Shown: positions 1 to 8,305, counted from the first letter of the stretch. The stretch: DNA of 64,000 bases from Desulfovibrio desulfuricans (GCF_004801255.1 NZ_CP036295.1:557001-621000); one strand, 5' to 3'. Translations and numbers: made by a program. Notes: generated from the letters alone by a model not told the origin.

Positions 1-2
1 TT

Positions 3-506
3 GCCGCCGCCCTTAAGCTAATGCTTTTTACTGGTGCGCGGTGCATGGAAGTGCTTACCCTCAAATGGGACTATGTTGACAATGATAGGGGAATTGCCAA
101 CCTTCCAGACTCAAAGACAGGTGCAAAGGCGCTCCACCTCCCTCCGCCAGCACTCGCTGTGCTGGCCTCGCTCCCTCACATTAATGAATACTGTTTTCCG
201 GGCAGGAGAGGAACTGGGCACATTGTAAACGTCAAAGATACATGGAGGCGACTTCTCGAAACTGCCCGGCTTACAGGCTGGCGTATTCATGATTTACGCC
301 ACGCCTATGCCAGTTATGCCGCATGTTCTGGCAAGAGCCTGCCCGTTATCGGGGCCATCCTTGGACATACTCAGGCGGCGACAACAGCACGCTATGCTCA
401 TCTCGCGGATAATCCCGTCGCCATTGCCGCAGCCGAAACAGCTGCGCAAATTCAGAAGGATTTTAGCGGCGGCAAAGTTCTGCCCTTCAAAAAGACCGCT
501 GAGTAG
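3..506 (+). CDS. Tyrosine recombinase/phage integrase, C-terminal part (cut by window edge)
   Basis: This is the catalytic domain of a site-specific tyrosine recombinase, the enzyme that integrates and excises phages and genomic islands. The reading frame is open to the left edge of the window, so the first ATG at 21 is internal and the N-terminal arm-binding and core-binding domains lie outside. The catalytic residues are readable in order: the first Arg in TGARCMEV, the His-x-x-Arg of HDLRHAYAS, the His of LGHTQAATTARYAHL and the nucleophilic Tyr in the same segment. The tail after the Tyr is about 40 residues, normal for the family. It points away from the minus-strand genes that follow, so it is probably the integrase of an element lying mostly to the left, or of the module to its right. 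Which element it moves cannot be told from the window. Confidence 0.9.
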   Translation, partial: AAALKLMLFTGARCMEVLTLKWDYVDNDRGIANLPDSKTGAKALHLPPPALAVLASLPHINEYCFPGRRGTGHIVNVKDTWRRLLETARLTGWRIHDLRHAYASYAACSGKSLPVIGAILGHTQAATTARYAHLADNPVAIAAAETAAQIQKDFSGGKVLPFKKTAE

Positions 507-708
507 GCGCACCTCAAACTTTTATTGATATACAGTAATGTGTAGTTACACTATGCCCAAGCCACGACGGACAAGGTCTGTCAACCGGCTTGAATGACGC
601 CCTGCGTGTGTGCATAGAAGCGGAAATGGGAACATTGCAACCGTAATTTTTTTGTCAGCATTTGCACACGTTCCTGTTGAAAAATGAGAACATTGAAATG
701 CCTACAAT

Positions 709-740
709 CAGGGCGGGAACCATTTGGGGTTCCTGCCCTG
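709..740 (-). terminator. Hairpin downstream of the 53-aa peptide gene
   Basis: Near-perfect 13-bp arms (CAGGGCGGGAACC and GGTTCCTGCCCTG with one G-U pair) lie 20 bp past the stop of the small minus-strand gene. Only a weak T-rich tail follows on the minus strand, so termination is plausible but not certain. No gene was seen between 507 and 708. Confidence 0.5.
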
Positions 741-758
741 CAATTAACCTGTAGTCCT

Positions 759-920
759 CTACCTGGCTTCGCTTTCAGGCAAGGCCAGCTTCTCCGGTCC
801 TTCCATGGTATCGCCGCTACCGCTTGTCCTGTTTTCCAGCTCCACCGATACCGCCGCCGCAGTGAATACCCCTGCGATCCCTGCCAGTATGCCGCCTATA
901 AATGCCCATTTACTGCTCAT
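759..920 (-). CDS. 53-aa single-pass membrane peptide, unknown function
   Basis: A short ORF too small for most gene finders. It begins at an ATG preceded by AAGGAGA seven bases upstream, a strong ribosome binding site. The product starts MSSKWAFIGGILAGIAGVFT, a glycine/alanine-rich hydrophobic helix with a short positive N-terminus, then turns charged (MEGPEKLALPESEA near the end). That is the layout of a small inner-membrane protein with a cytoplasmic or periplasmic acidic tail. It lies 32 bp after another tiny ORF on the same strand and downstream of the CobT-like gene, and is closed by the hairpin at 709-740. I do not recognise a family; a holin-like or toxin-like role is only a guess. 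Confidence 0.55.
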   Translation of the reverse strand: MSSKWAFIGGILAGIAGVFTAAAVSVELENRTSGSGDTMEGPEKLALPESEAR

Positions 921-952
921 GTACTTTCTCCTTCTTGTTAGCCGAGTACAAG

Positions 953-1024
953 CTAATCATCCCAGTTATCTTTGATGGCCTGAAGCACCGCAATAACAAC
1001 AGGTATCCAGTTCAGGTAATTCAT
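953..1024 (-). CDS. 23-aa hydrophobic micropeptide, unknown function
   Basis: An ATG sits four bases after a run AAGGGGGG, which can serve as a ribosome binding site. The product starts MNYLNWIPVVIAVLQAIKDN and ends WDD: two aromatic residues, an eight-residue hydrophobic stretch and an acidic end, like a short amphipathic or membrane-seeking peptide. It is followed within 32 bp by the 53-aa peptide gene. There is no third-codon evidence possible at this size, so coding is judged only from the Shine-Dalgarno and the membrane-like composition. Confidence 0.4.
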   Translation of the reverse strand: MNYLNWIPVVIAVLQAIKDNWDD

Positions 1025-1041
1025 TTACCCCCCTTCATTTA

Positions 1042-1068
1042 GCAGCGCTGGATGCGCCGCTTTTTGTT
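1042..1068 (+). terminator. Possible intrinsic terminator, plus strand
   Basis: GCAGCGC and GCGCCGC arms (one G-U pair) around TGGAT, followed by TTTTT on the plus strand. It sits between the CobT-like gene and the micropeptides and could stop readthrough arriving from the integrase side. Confidence 0.35.
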
Positions 1069-1127
1069 AAATAAGAAGAAACGAAATATTTCCGTTCGGT
1101 ACCAAAGGCTGAAATCGAGGGGAACCA

Positions 1128-2750
1128 TCATACCGCACCACCTTTAAGCAATGCCGCCTGCAGCATGGCAAACATGGCAGGCACCAGGTCGGGCAAGTCG
1201 TTGACTACCCGGCTGGTGTGCGGCAGCAGGTGCGTGATGTGTTTATCCCGAATGCCAAGACCATAAACTTCAAATCCAAGTTTTTGGGCCACCCCTATGG
1301 CATTGTTTGCAGCCAGTTGGTTGTCCGGCATGCCGTCAGTGATAATCAGGATCATCTTGCGTTGCTCTTTAAGAGGCAGCATGGTTTGCAACACCCACCA
1401 CAAAGCCCCAGCCAAGGGTGTGCCGCCAGAAGCCCGAATGTCGAACATATCTGGCACCGCCTGTCCGTGTCGCATGATGGGGAATACAGAGTTCGTGACC
1501 ATTGTGGCAGGGAACGCTGTCACTGCGGGGTTCACGCCACCGATATGGCTCAGTGCAGTTGCCACCACAAAGCAGGCTCGATTGGCAAGATTAACCGGTG
1601 CGCCAGCCATGCTACCGCTTACATCCAGCAGGATATGAACAGCGGTGTTAACGCCTTGATGCTCTGACTCTTTTTGGAAAACACGAGCATTGCCAACCTG
1701 CAGACGGTGTAGCGAATTGGCATGCAGTGTCCCTCTACGCCCGATGCTGCAACACCTCAGGGTTTGCGCCTGCAGAAATCCCCGAAGGCGAGTGCGCAGG
1801 GCAATGCTGGCCTGTAACGCTTGCAGCTTCTGCTCTGCTGGCAAGGAGGCTGCATGTCGGGTGCCTTCCACGGCCACGGTCAGTGCGTCACCAGCGGATT
1901 CTGCGCTGCTATTGGCAAGCGCAATAGACATAATTTCGCCGAGTTGCTGGGGGAGATCCTGCGCTTCTGCATGAAACAAGGCCTTGAGCGGTAAAGCACT
2001 CGGCAGTTGGACCGGTTCAGATTGCTGGTTGATTTGTGTGGCAGAATCGTTGGCTTCCCCTATCGCCCTTGGTGTGGCTCCCTGACCATTTTTATTCGTG
2101 TCTTCGCTGGTTGCAGTTGACTGAGGTGGTTCCCACTGCCTGACGCATATGGCAATTTGTCGAGCATACTCGACTGCTGCCGCAGTATCCGGGCAATGGA
2201 TGTAAACCTTGACCAAGATGGCATCCAGAACCTCTATCAAGCTGGGGAAGTGCTGCTCCACGATGCTCGCCGCGTGTTGCCGTGCCGGGTTCACCTCATC
2301 CACATCCCAGGCTCGCACGGTCAACAGCACATAGTCCAAAACAGCAAGGGCCGGGGAATCATCCCCGGCCCTTGGCTGTGCTTGCTCTACAAAGAATCGT
2401 CGTATCAGCCAGTTCAGGTTTCGCCTGCAGCCAGGGAAAATGCCTGACAGCATTTTTTCAACACGCCAATCCTCAAGACAGTTGAACAAATTGAAAGCCA
2501 CTGGATCAAGGTTTGCAGCTTTCAGCACGCCAAAATCTGTGTGCCGTATATGGGCAGCCTCATGGTCTGTGAACCCCTTGGCCAGAGCCAATAATTCCGG
2601 CTCACAATCAATGGGCAACGATGGCAGATGGATAACTTTACCGTTGGTACAGGCTTCCTTGCCGCCAATATATACCTGCACACCATAGCGGTCGCCAAGG
2701 ATGGACGCCAGCAAGGGCAGACAGTTGAGAACGTCTTTTGTGCGTACCAT
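1128..2750 (-). CDS. CobT-like von Willebrand factor A domain protein
   Basis: The 540-aa product has a C-terminal VWA domain with a complete metal-ion-dependent adhesion site: DVSGS near residue 376, the Thr of SGGTPLAG near 444 and TDG near 471. An HEAAH motif near residues 63-67, as in CobT-type proteins, resembles a zinc-peptidase signature. In CobS/CobT pairs and in MoxR/VWA pairs, an AAA+ ring works with a VWA partner as a metal chelatase or as a protein-remodelling machine. The matching AAA protein is two genes upstream, with DUF3150 between. I take the ATG at 2750, just after the DUF3150 stop, rather than the longer frame that would run 230 bp into that gene. Here the pair lies in mobile DNA with an annealase and a nuclease, so a role in DNA or phage metabolism is more likely than cobalamin synthesis. 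Confidence 0.85.
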   Translation of the reverse strand: MVRTKDVLNCLPLLASILGDRYGVQVYIGGKEACTNGKVIHLPSLPIDCEPELLALAKGFTDHEAAHIRHTDFGVLKAANLDPVAFNLFNCLEDWRVEKMLSGIFPGCRRNLNWLIRRFFVEQAQPRAGDDSPALAVLDYVLLTVRAWDVDEVNPARQHAASIVEQHFPSLIEVLDAILVKVYIHCPDTAAAVEYARQIAICVRQWEPPQSTATSEDTNKNGQGATPRAIGEANDSATQINQQSEPVQLPSALPLKALFHAEAQDLPQQLGEIMSIALANSSAESAGDALTVAVEGTRHAASLPAEQKLQALQASIALRTRLRGFLQAQTLRCCSIGRRGTLHANSLHRLQVGNARVFQKESEHQGVNTAVHILLDVSGSMAGAPVNLANRACFVVATALSHIGGVNPAVTAFPATMVTNSVFPIMRHGQAVPDMFDIRASGGTPLAGALWWVLQTMLPLKEQRKMILIITDGMPDNQLAANNAIGVAQKLGFEVYGLGIRDKHITHLLPHTSRVVNDLPDLVPAMFAMLQAALLKGGAV

Positions 2751-2754
2751 GGCG

Positions 2755-3792
2755 TCACCACAGACCAAGGCTGGGGATGGCAGGATGCGGCAAAGCGCTG
2801 TCAGCCACGGGAATCTCAGGCAGGATGGGTTCATCGTCCATATTCCCACCCATGGTGTTATCCATCTGTCCAGCAAGGCCGTCCGGCTCGTGGATAACGT
2901 CCGGACCAGCCAACAGGGCATCAAGCACAAACGCCGGGCCGTAGCCCTCAACAACTTTTTGGGCGTGGCCCACAAGGGCCGCACTGTCCTTGAGCAGGCA
3001 GACCAGCCCTTGCAACAGCAGCAGATCTGTGCCTGTGATGTTGCCCTTCTTGGGCATGCGCAGCAGTGCAGCCTGCACGATGTCAGTCACCGGGGCCACA
3101 TGCGGCTCGACAAATGACAAGCCCGTGAGCTTGGCATGTAGGGTACGCAGCGGCGAAAGCGCCTTGTGGGTTACCTCCGTTTTGCCATGATAAACCCTGC
3201 GCCATATATCGTCAGCCGACTTGGCCACCTCATCAAACAGGGTGCCGCCAAGGCCCTGCACCTCTTCCGCCAGCCCGGCTTCCAGCACAGCGGTGTTGTC
3301 TGTGTGCTGTTCAAGCGGGGCCACCTTGTACAGCTGCCAGCGGAAATCCATACGGGCGCGAACATAGTCAGGCCCTACAAGAGAGTTACGGATAATTTCG
3401 CCCCACTGATGGTGCTTCTCAATCCATGCCTGCACATTTTGGTCATAGTCAGCTAGAAACGCTTCCTTTTCTTTCTGGAATTCGGTGCGGATGTTAAGCA
3501 GCTCCTGCACGATTTCGCCGGCTTTTTCTTCGGGTATGGCCCAGCCGGACATAAATCGCACCCCATGCCGATCAAGGTAGTTGAAGGCGCGGGCCTTGAG
3601 CGTGCCGAACACTTTGAGGTTCTCCGGGTTGGCAATGCGCTTGGAACCCAGCGATGCCAAGTCTTCGGGGGGCAGCTCTGCGTCGCCCAGATCTTCCTGA
3701 CTCATTTTGCGTCGGGCTGACCACAAGCTGACGTTAAGGTTGAGAGCCAGCAAGTTATCAAGAATGCGGATGTCAGAAACAAGTTGTGCCAT
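2755..3792 (-). CDS. DUF3150 domain protein
   Basis: A 345-aa mostly helical cytoplasmic protein without signal peptide or membrane segment. Its N-terminal half (SDIRILDNLLALNLNVSLWS and following) and its position between a CobS-like AAA gene and a CobT-like VWA gene fit the DUF3150 family, which regularly occurs in that neighbourhood on phages, plasmids and islands. The biochemical role is unknown; it may be an adaptor or substrate for the AAA/VWA machine. The C-terminal 60 residues are acidic and Met/Pro rich. It starts 9 bp after the AAA gene stop and ends 4 bp before the VWA start, so the three are surely cotranscribed. Confidence 0.8.
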   Translation of the reverse strand: MAQLVSDIRILDNLLALNLNVSLWSARRKMSQEDLGDAELPPEDLASLGSKRIANPENLKVFGTLKARAFNYLDRHGVRFMSGWAIPEEKAGEIVQELLNIRTEFQKEKEAFLADYDQNVQAWIEKHHQWGEIIRNSLVGPDYVRARMDFRWQLYKVAPLEQHTDNTAVLEAGLAEEVQGLGGTLFDEVAKSADDIWRRVYHGKTEVTHKALSPLRTLHAKLTGLSFVEPHVAPVTDIVQAALLRMPKKGNITGTDLLLLQGLVCLLKDSAALVGHAQKVVEGYGPAFVLDALLAGPDVIHEPDGLAGQMDNTMGGNMDDEPILPEIPVADSALPHPAIPSLGLW

Positions 3793-3801
3793 AGTAGCCT
3801 C

Positions 3802-5130
3802 CTAGAATGAGCTTTTTGTTGTATTAAGGGCGTAGCCTTCTTTGATTTTCTTTTCTGCGCGTGCTTCAAGCTCCATCACGGAATTGTTGCCCTCACAGTT
3901 TTCGGCGGGAATAAAATGCTGCTGGCCAACGGTGTCCGGCTTGCCCCACTTTAGCGTGAGGCCCACAGGGCAAGCCTCGCCGATCCAGAACTTGCCGTCC
4001 TGCTTTTTGCCAGAAAGGTTGTGGACTACCTGAAGATGGACGAGGGGCTTGGCCACCGTGGGTGTGTGGTGCAGATGGCCGCGCATGAAGCGTAGGGCTT
4101 GCTCGCCTTGCAGGATTTCAATTTCTGCCGTTACGGTTTGGGGGGACTCAACTTCCACCTGTTGAGGGAACATGCGCTGAGCCAGCTCGTGCAACATTGC
4201 GCGGGTTTCACGGCTTGCACGGTAGGCCAGCGCCCGGTCGAGGGCGTAGGTGACAGGCTGTACGCCCTGATGGGCCAGCGGCTGAAAGCGAACGGTCAGA
4301 TCCCCCCATCGCAGCAAACTGCGAGTGGAAAATGTAACTTCAATGGCGTTGGTCAGATTGCTGGTGGAAGCCTCGCCCATGAACAGCTTGCGGACCTCAT
4401 TGGCATAGTCCACCATGGTGGCGCACAGCGATTGGGGCAGCGAAGGGAAGCGCCGGGCAAGCAGGCTTTTTTCCACATCGGTAGATGGGTAGCTAACTTC
4501 GCAGATTGTGAAGCGGTCCAGCCATGCAAGGTTCTGCCGTTGGGTGCCCTGATAAAGGCCGGTGTCATCGCCACCGCCATTGGTATTGGCCGTAGCAACC
4601 AGACGGAACATGGGGTGCGGCACAATCAGTTCGCCGCCATTTTCCCCTATGCACAGGGGGGAGCCGTCAAGTACGCTGTTCAGGCCTGCTGCTATCTCTG
4701 GCGAGGTCAGGTCGATTTCGTTCAACAAAATTATCGCCCCGTAGCGCATGGCAAGGGCAAGTGGGCCGTATTCAAAGGTCATGCTGCCATTTTTTACTGT
4801 CAGGTGACCAACCAGGTCGGTAAACTCCAGCCGCCCATGTCCGGTGACCTCAAATACCGGGTAGTTAAGCCTGGCTGCCAGCTGCTTGATGCAAGTCGTT
4901 TTACCACAGCCTGTGGGGCCGAAGACGTACAGTGGTTCCTGGGGGTTGAGAAACCAGACCACAACATCGCGGCTGGACTCATGGAAGATATATTCGAGGT
5001 CAATAGCCGGGGTGTAGGCCGAAGGGACGGCGAAGCCTCTGACAGTGGTGCCGGATGGTTTGCCGCTGAAGACCTGACCGGCATCAAGATCCGTGGGCTG
5101 CAGCTTACAAAGGTCGTTGATATTATTCAT
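3802..5130 (-). CDS. CobS/MoxR-type AAA+ ATPase
   Basis: A 442-aa AAA+ ATPase. Walker A is GPTGCGKTT at residues 71-79, Walker B is ILLNEID at 134-140 (with Asn-Glu in place of Asp-Glu), and sensor 1 is the Asn of LVATANTNGGGD near 183. The stretch from the Walker A to the arginine-finger region matches the CobS/NorQ/CbbQ branch of MoxR ATPases. The C-terminal 130 residues are outside the AAA core and may bind the DUF3150 or VWA partner. Its start has AGGAGCC a few bases upstream. A terminator-like hairpin (5149-5175) precedes the gene, so its level may be set separately from the nuclease gene upstream. Confidence 0.88.
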   Translation of the reverse strand: MNNINDLCKLQPTDLDAGQVFSGKPSGTTVRGFAVPSAYTPAIDLEYIFHESSRDVVVWFLNPQEPLYVFGPTGCGKTTCIKQLAARLNYPVFEVTGHGRLEFTDLVGHLTVKNGSMTFEYGPLALAMRYGAIILLNEIDLTSPEIAAGLNSVLDGSPLCIGENGGELIVPHPMFRLVATANTNGGGDDTGLYQGTQRQNLAWLDRFTICEVSYPSTDVEKSLLARRFPSLPQSLCATMVDYANEVRKLFMGEASTSNLTNAIEVTFSTRSLLRWGDLTVRFQPLAHQGVQPVTYALDRALAYRASRETRAMLHELAQRMFPQQVEVESPQTVTAEIEILQGEQALRFMRGHLHHTPTVAKPLVHLQVVHNLSGKKQDGKFWIGEACPVGLTLKWGKPDTVGQQHFIPAENCEGNNSVMELEARAEKKIKEGYALNTTKSSF

Positions 5131-5148
5131 GCCTGGCTCCTTAAAACG

Positions 5149-5175
5149 AAAACTGCCCCAGGGTGGGGCGGTTTT
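5149..5175 (-). terminator. Intergenic hairpin before the AAA gene
   Basis: AAAACTGCCCCA and TGGGGCGGTTTT pair (one G-U) around GGG, followed on the minus strand by TTTTCGTTTT. It has the form of an intrinsic terminator placed between two genes of the same operon and may act as a partial attenuator. Confidence 0.55.
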
Positions 5176-5221
5176 GGCGAACGGGATGAAAGTGAGGGGA
5201 TGGTCATGAGCGCCCCATTTT

Positions 5222-6385
5222 TCAGTTTATGGGCGAAATGCTCAATTTTTCGAAAGGTGAGCCTGTGTGCTCACAGCGGGCCAGCAAGGTATCTACGTCG
5301 ATACCTCCCAAGCGCTCAGCGTTAAAAATTTCGGTCAACTCCTCCCGCAGGGCATCTTTGTCCAAAGTGGTGCGACCAGCTGCCACTGACATGCGGAATC
5401 GGTAGTTTCCCGTGTCTACCCAATCCCGAGTGCCAGCATGGCGGTGAACAAGCTTGAGCACAGTCTCCACTTCTTTGATTTCCTTTTCTAAGGCAGTGCG
5501 CTGCTCCTTAAGGGCCGCCAGCTTTTCAAGTGCTGGCTGCCATTGCGGCATTTGCACTCCCCGTGGAAATTTGGGGCAGTCGCCGTTGTGCTCGCAGTAC
5601 GAGCACAATGGGTAAAACCCTTGAGCGCAATCCACTTGTGCCAAGGTTATGTGCCCTGCTCGAAATGCGGTTAGCTCGCTCCACAGCTGCGCCGCATGGT
5701 CAAGGGCCGTATCGAGCATTGCCTGATTGAAGCCATAGGGGCCGAATGCTTTAACATCTTTCATGGAAAGACAGAGCAACCATGCCTCCATGCTTGCCTC
5801 GGCAGCCGTTGCGGGCAGCTGAAGGCCAAGTTGGGCACGGCAAAGCTGAGGGAATGTCATTTTGTCATGCAGAAGCGTACCGTCCTCAGCACGAAGGCTG
5901 AAAACGGGCTTGCTCCATGCCTTTGTTAGCAGGCCGATCTGTCCGTGCAGTTGCAGCAAATGGGAATCGTGCGGGGTGCCGGGAAGCTTGTCGGTGCTTT
6001 TTACTTCCAAAATTCGTATGGCTTTGACGGGCGCGCCCCAGACCAGCACAAAATCAAGATGGGCTTTGATGGGCACGCCCTGATGCTGCCAGTTAATCTC
6101 AAGCTGGGGCAAAACATGCAAGCCCGACGATGCCAGTGCCTGCCCAACCCCAGATTCAAACCAGTGCCCTCTCTGCAGCGTAAGCAGGCGCTCCAGGCTG
6201 TTTGTGGTGGGGAGCACCTTTCTGGCCAATGCAGACCGTGGGCATTCCCAGTGCTGGCCGATATCGCTCATTCCCACATAGCAGGAGCGGTCGCCTAGGT
6301 GGGCAAGTGTGTCGTTGTGGGCAACGGCCTGCAGACCTTGCCTGATTAACGCCCTCAATCCTTCCGTGCGGTCCATCTGTTCCAT
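5222..6385 (-). CDS. PD-(D/E)XK nuclease with Cas4-like cysteine pattern
   Basis: A 387-aa protein with the RecB/Cas4 nuclease core: Asp111 in HLDFVLVW, then Glu127 and Lys129 in RILEVKST, followed by a QLHGQI helix typical of the QhXXY-like region. Cysteines are placed as in iron-sulphur nucleases: Cys48 upstream of the core and Cys261, Cys264 and Cys270 (CSYCEHNGDC) downstream. Cas4, AddB and similar enzymes use such a set to hold a 4Fe-4S cluster. It probably cuts or resects DNA ends. It lies directly after the ERF annealase gene, so the two resemble a phage-type exonuclease/annealase recombination pair. A coiled segment (LEKLAALKEQRTALEKE) lies just after the Cys cluster. There is no sign of damage. 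Confidence 0.82.
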   Translation of the reverse strand: MEQMDRTEGLRALIRQGLQAVAHNDTLAHLGDRSCYVGMSDIGQHWECPRSALARKVLPTTNSLERLLTLQRGHWFESGVGQALASSGLHVLPQLEINWQHQGVPIKAHLDFVLVWGAPVKAIRILEVKSTDKLPGTPHDSHLLQLHGQIGLLTKAWSKPVFSLRAEDGTLLHDKMTFPQLCRAQLGLQLPATAAEASMEAWLLCLSMKDVKAFGPYGFNQAMLDTALDHAAQLWSELTAFRAGHITLAQVDCAQGFYPLCSYCEHNGDCPKFPRGVQMPQWQPALEKLAALKEQRTALEKEIKEVETVLKLVHRHAGTRDWVDTGNYRFRMSVAAGRTTLDKDALREELTEIFNAERLGGIDVDTLLARCEHTGSPFEKLSISPIN

Positions 6386-6403
6386 GGTTTAGCCTCCATA
6401 AAC

Positions 6404-6435
6404 GTGAAAAGGCCGCCATCAGGCAGCCCTTTCAC
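6404..6435 (-). terminator. Hairpin between ERF and nuclease genes
   Basis: GTGAAAAGGCCGCC and GGCAGCCCTTTCAC pair with two wobble positions around ATCA. It lies 20 bp downstream of the ERF stop and upstream of the nuclease start. No long T tract follows, so it may be an RNA processing or attenuation element rather than a strong stop. Confidence 0.4.
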
Positions 6436-6453
6436 TCGGTGTTTTGATTTTTT

Positions 6454-7155
6454 CTATGCAGCATCAACATATTTCCACCACAATTTTCTCTGCGGGCTCC
6501 AGAGGAAGCCCGAGCCGGTAAGTAATTCCTTTTTGGCTTGTGTATTGCCGGTGGCAATGATGCAAGGGCGTCCGTCCTGAGCTGTAACTTGCTGGTAGGT
6601 GACGCCTTCAAGTGGTGGAAGGCTTTCAAGGCTGGATGACGGGCGATTTGAGGGGCTTGAAAGGTTGTTTTTGATGGAAGGCTCGCGTTGCCGCGTTTTT
6701 TGCGATCCAGGGGCGATTACGGGCAATTTTGGTCGGGTAGGCGATTTTTTGCCATTTTTAGCCCCTTCGCCATCGTCATCTTCGGTTACCATGCCCAACA
6801 TGGCGGTTAACGCGTAGCGGCGAGCATAAGTGATTGCCGATCCCATGCCCTGCGGGTCGGCCTTGGGCAAAGGAACCACGGCCAGAGAGCTTTGCCACTG
6901 CCCGGACTCCGCATGGGTGAGCTTGGTGACCAGGCCGAGAGAGTTGGGCTGCTCCGCAGGCACAGGGTACTGGCACAGCCAGATGCCGTTTTCGATAAGC
7001 GCATCGCGACAGGCGTCCATGACGCTGTTGAGGCTGGCGTACCAGCTTTTGGTAAAAGGATTTTCAGCATCCTTGGCCATAGGTTGCACGGTGCGCTGGA
7101 CGTTGAGCAAGGCCTTGGCCAAGTCGGTGATGCTTTCTGATTGGTATTGGTTCAT
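6454..7155 (-). CDS. ERF-family single-strand annealing protein
   Basis: The 233-aa product resembles the ERF superfamily of phage recombinases that anneal complementary single strands. The core runs over the first 130 residues: LLNVQRTVQPMAKDAENPF, then the conserved FTKSWYASLNSVMDACRDAL, the GIWLCQYPV strand and the AITYARRYALTAMLGMV helix. An acidic DDDGEGAKNGKK linker follows, then a short separate C-terminal domain that ends in WSPQRKLWWKYVDAA and could be a DNA-binding tail. I chose the ATG at 7155 because AAGGAG lies nine bases upstream; an in-frame codon eight residues earlier has no such site. A frameshifted second copy of this gene exists at 48471-48940. Confidence 0.85.
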   Translation of the reverse strand: MNQYQSESITDLAKALLNVQRTVQPMAKDAENPFTKSWYASLNSVMDACRDALIENGIWLCQYPVPAEQPNSLGLVTKLTHAESGQWQSSLAVVPLPKADPQGMGSAITYARRYALTAMLGMVTEDDDGEGAKNGKKSPTRPKLPVIAPGSQKTRQREPSIKNNLSSPSNRPSSSLESLPPLEGVTYQQVTAQDGRPCIIATGNTQAKKELLTGSGFLWSPQRKLWWKYVDAA

Positions 7156-7185
7156 ATGAAAATTCTCCTTGGATAGCAAAATGAC

Positions 7186-7220
7186 AAAACCCCGCCCAGC
7201 TTAGCGCTGGACAGGGTTTT
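7186..7220 (-). terminator. Intrinsic terminator/attenuator upstream of the ERF gene
   Basis: AAAACCCCGCCCAGC and GCTGGACAGGGTTTT form a 15-bp stem with wobble pairs and a TTAGC loop, ending in TTTTG on the minus strand. It lies just upstream of the ERF start and would shield the operon from transcription entering from the IS remnant. Confidence 0.55.
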
Positions 7221-7441
7221 CAGGTTGTTTGAAATCTTACTATGGTGTTCTCGAAAGAATAATATATTCTTAAACTTGGATGAATAACAATTTTAGCTAC
7301 CTGGGGGTGCTTTCGTAGGTCTATCTTCTGCGTTTCGTTCTTAGATTCATATGTCAAGATTGACGGGTTTAAAGCAGAGTATAGAGGTGGTCCCCATTGT
7401 TCGGACAGCAGACAGCGATTCGTTAGCTTGTTTTTCCCTTA

Positions 7442-8230
7442 TCAGGCTGCCTTTACAAGCCCTTGTTCGTAGTAAGTGTCCGGAGGCAAGCCTCCCAAGC
7501 TGCTGTGAGGCCGGAGCCGATTGTAAAAGTCGATCCATCTGCCGATTTCGGCACGAGCTTGGGAGCCGGTTTCAAAAGCGTGCAGATACACGCATTCATA
7601 CTTGAGCGAGCGCCAGAGGAGTTCGATGAAGACATTGTCCAGCCAGCGGCCACGGCCATCCATGGAAATGCGGATACCATTCTCCCGCAAGACATTGGTG
7701 AACGCGAAGCTGGTGAATTGGCTGCCTTGGTCGGTGTTGAAGATATCGGGTTTGCCGTGGTTCGCCAAGGCTTCTTCCAGGGCCGCGACACAAAAATCCG
7801 CGTCCATGGTGTTGGAAAGTCTCCAGGACAGTACCTTGTTACTGCGCCAGTCCATAACGGCCACCAGGTACAAAAATCCTTTGCGCATGGGGATGTACGT
7901 GATATTCGCTCACCAGACCTGATTGGGTCTGGTGATGGACAATCCCCGCAAGAGATACGGGTAGCGCGTATGCTCTGGATGAGGAATACTGGTTTTGGGC
8001 TTTTGGTACACCGCCATCAGCCCCATCAGGCGCATAAGACGCCGAACGCGTTTTCTGCCCACGCTATAGCCCAGCAGGACCAGACAATCACGCATCTGGC
8101 GCACTCCTAGGAACGGCCATTCGGTAAAGGCTCTGTCGATTTCCTGCATAAGAACAAGAGTCAGGGCCGGATTCGCCTTTGGGCACATAATTAATACAGG
8201 CCGGGACGGGCTATTTTGAGCAGAGCGCAT
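7442..8230 (-). pseudogene. IS3-family transposase OrfB, interrupted by a stop codon; orfA absent
   Basis: Two consecutive frames of one protein encode an IS3-type DDE integrase domain. The first part (8230 to 7910) includes GVRQMRDCLVLLGYSVGRKR and RRLMRLMGLMAVYQKPKTS. It reads through HPEHTRYPYLLRGLSITRPN to QVW and then meets a TGA. The same frame continues as ANITYIPMRKGFLYLVAVMD and on to FNTDQGSQFTS, VFIELLWRSLKYE and FYNRLRPHSSLGG. A single TGA therefore breaks an otherwise full-length catalytic domain at the position where relatives have a sense codon between VW and the D-ITY segment. No orfA precedes it, so the element cannot move itself. Confidence 0.85.
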
Positions 8231-8305
8231 TGACGAACCATACTGAGCTGCGCATGGCTGGAATCAACCATGCTTTGCCTGCGGGAGACGCTCACCGCAC
8301 GCAAA

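Noticed and set aside
1128..2984. Longer 618-aa form of the VWA protein
   Set aside because: The first 78 residues overlap the DUF3150 gene in another frame; the ATG at 2750 right after that gene's stop is more natural.
1128..5130. Assignment of the CobS/CobT-like genes to cobalamin synthesis
   Set aside because: They lie in mobile DNA with a recombinase and nuclease, there is no CobN, and the B12 genes in the window form a separate operon of the anaerobic type.
4099..5325. 408-aa plus-strand ORF
   Set aside because: It is antisense to the AAA ATPase gene with clear Walker motifs; it shows no domain of its own.
7463..8110. 215-aa plus-strand ORF
   Set aside because: It is antisense to the transposase remnant.
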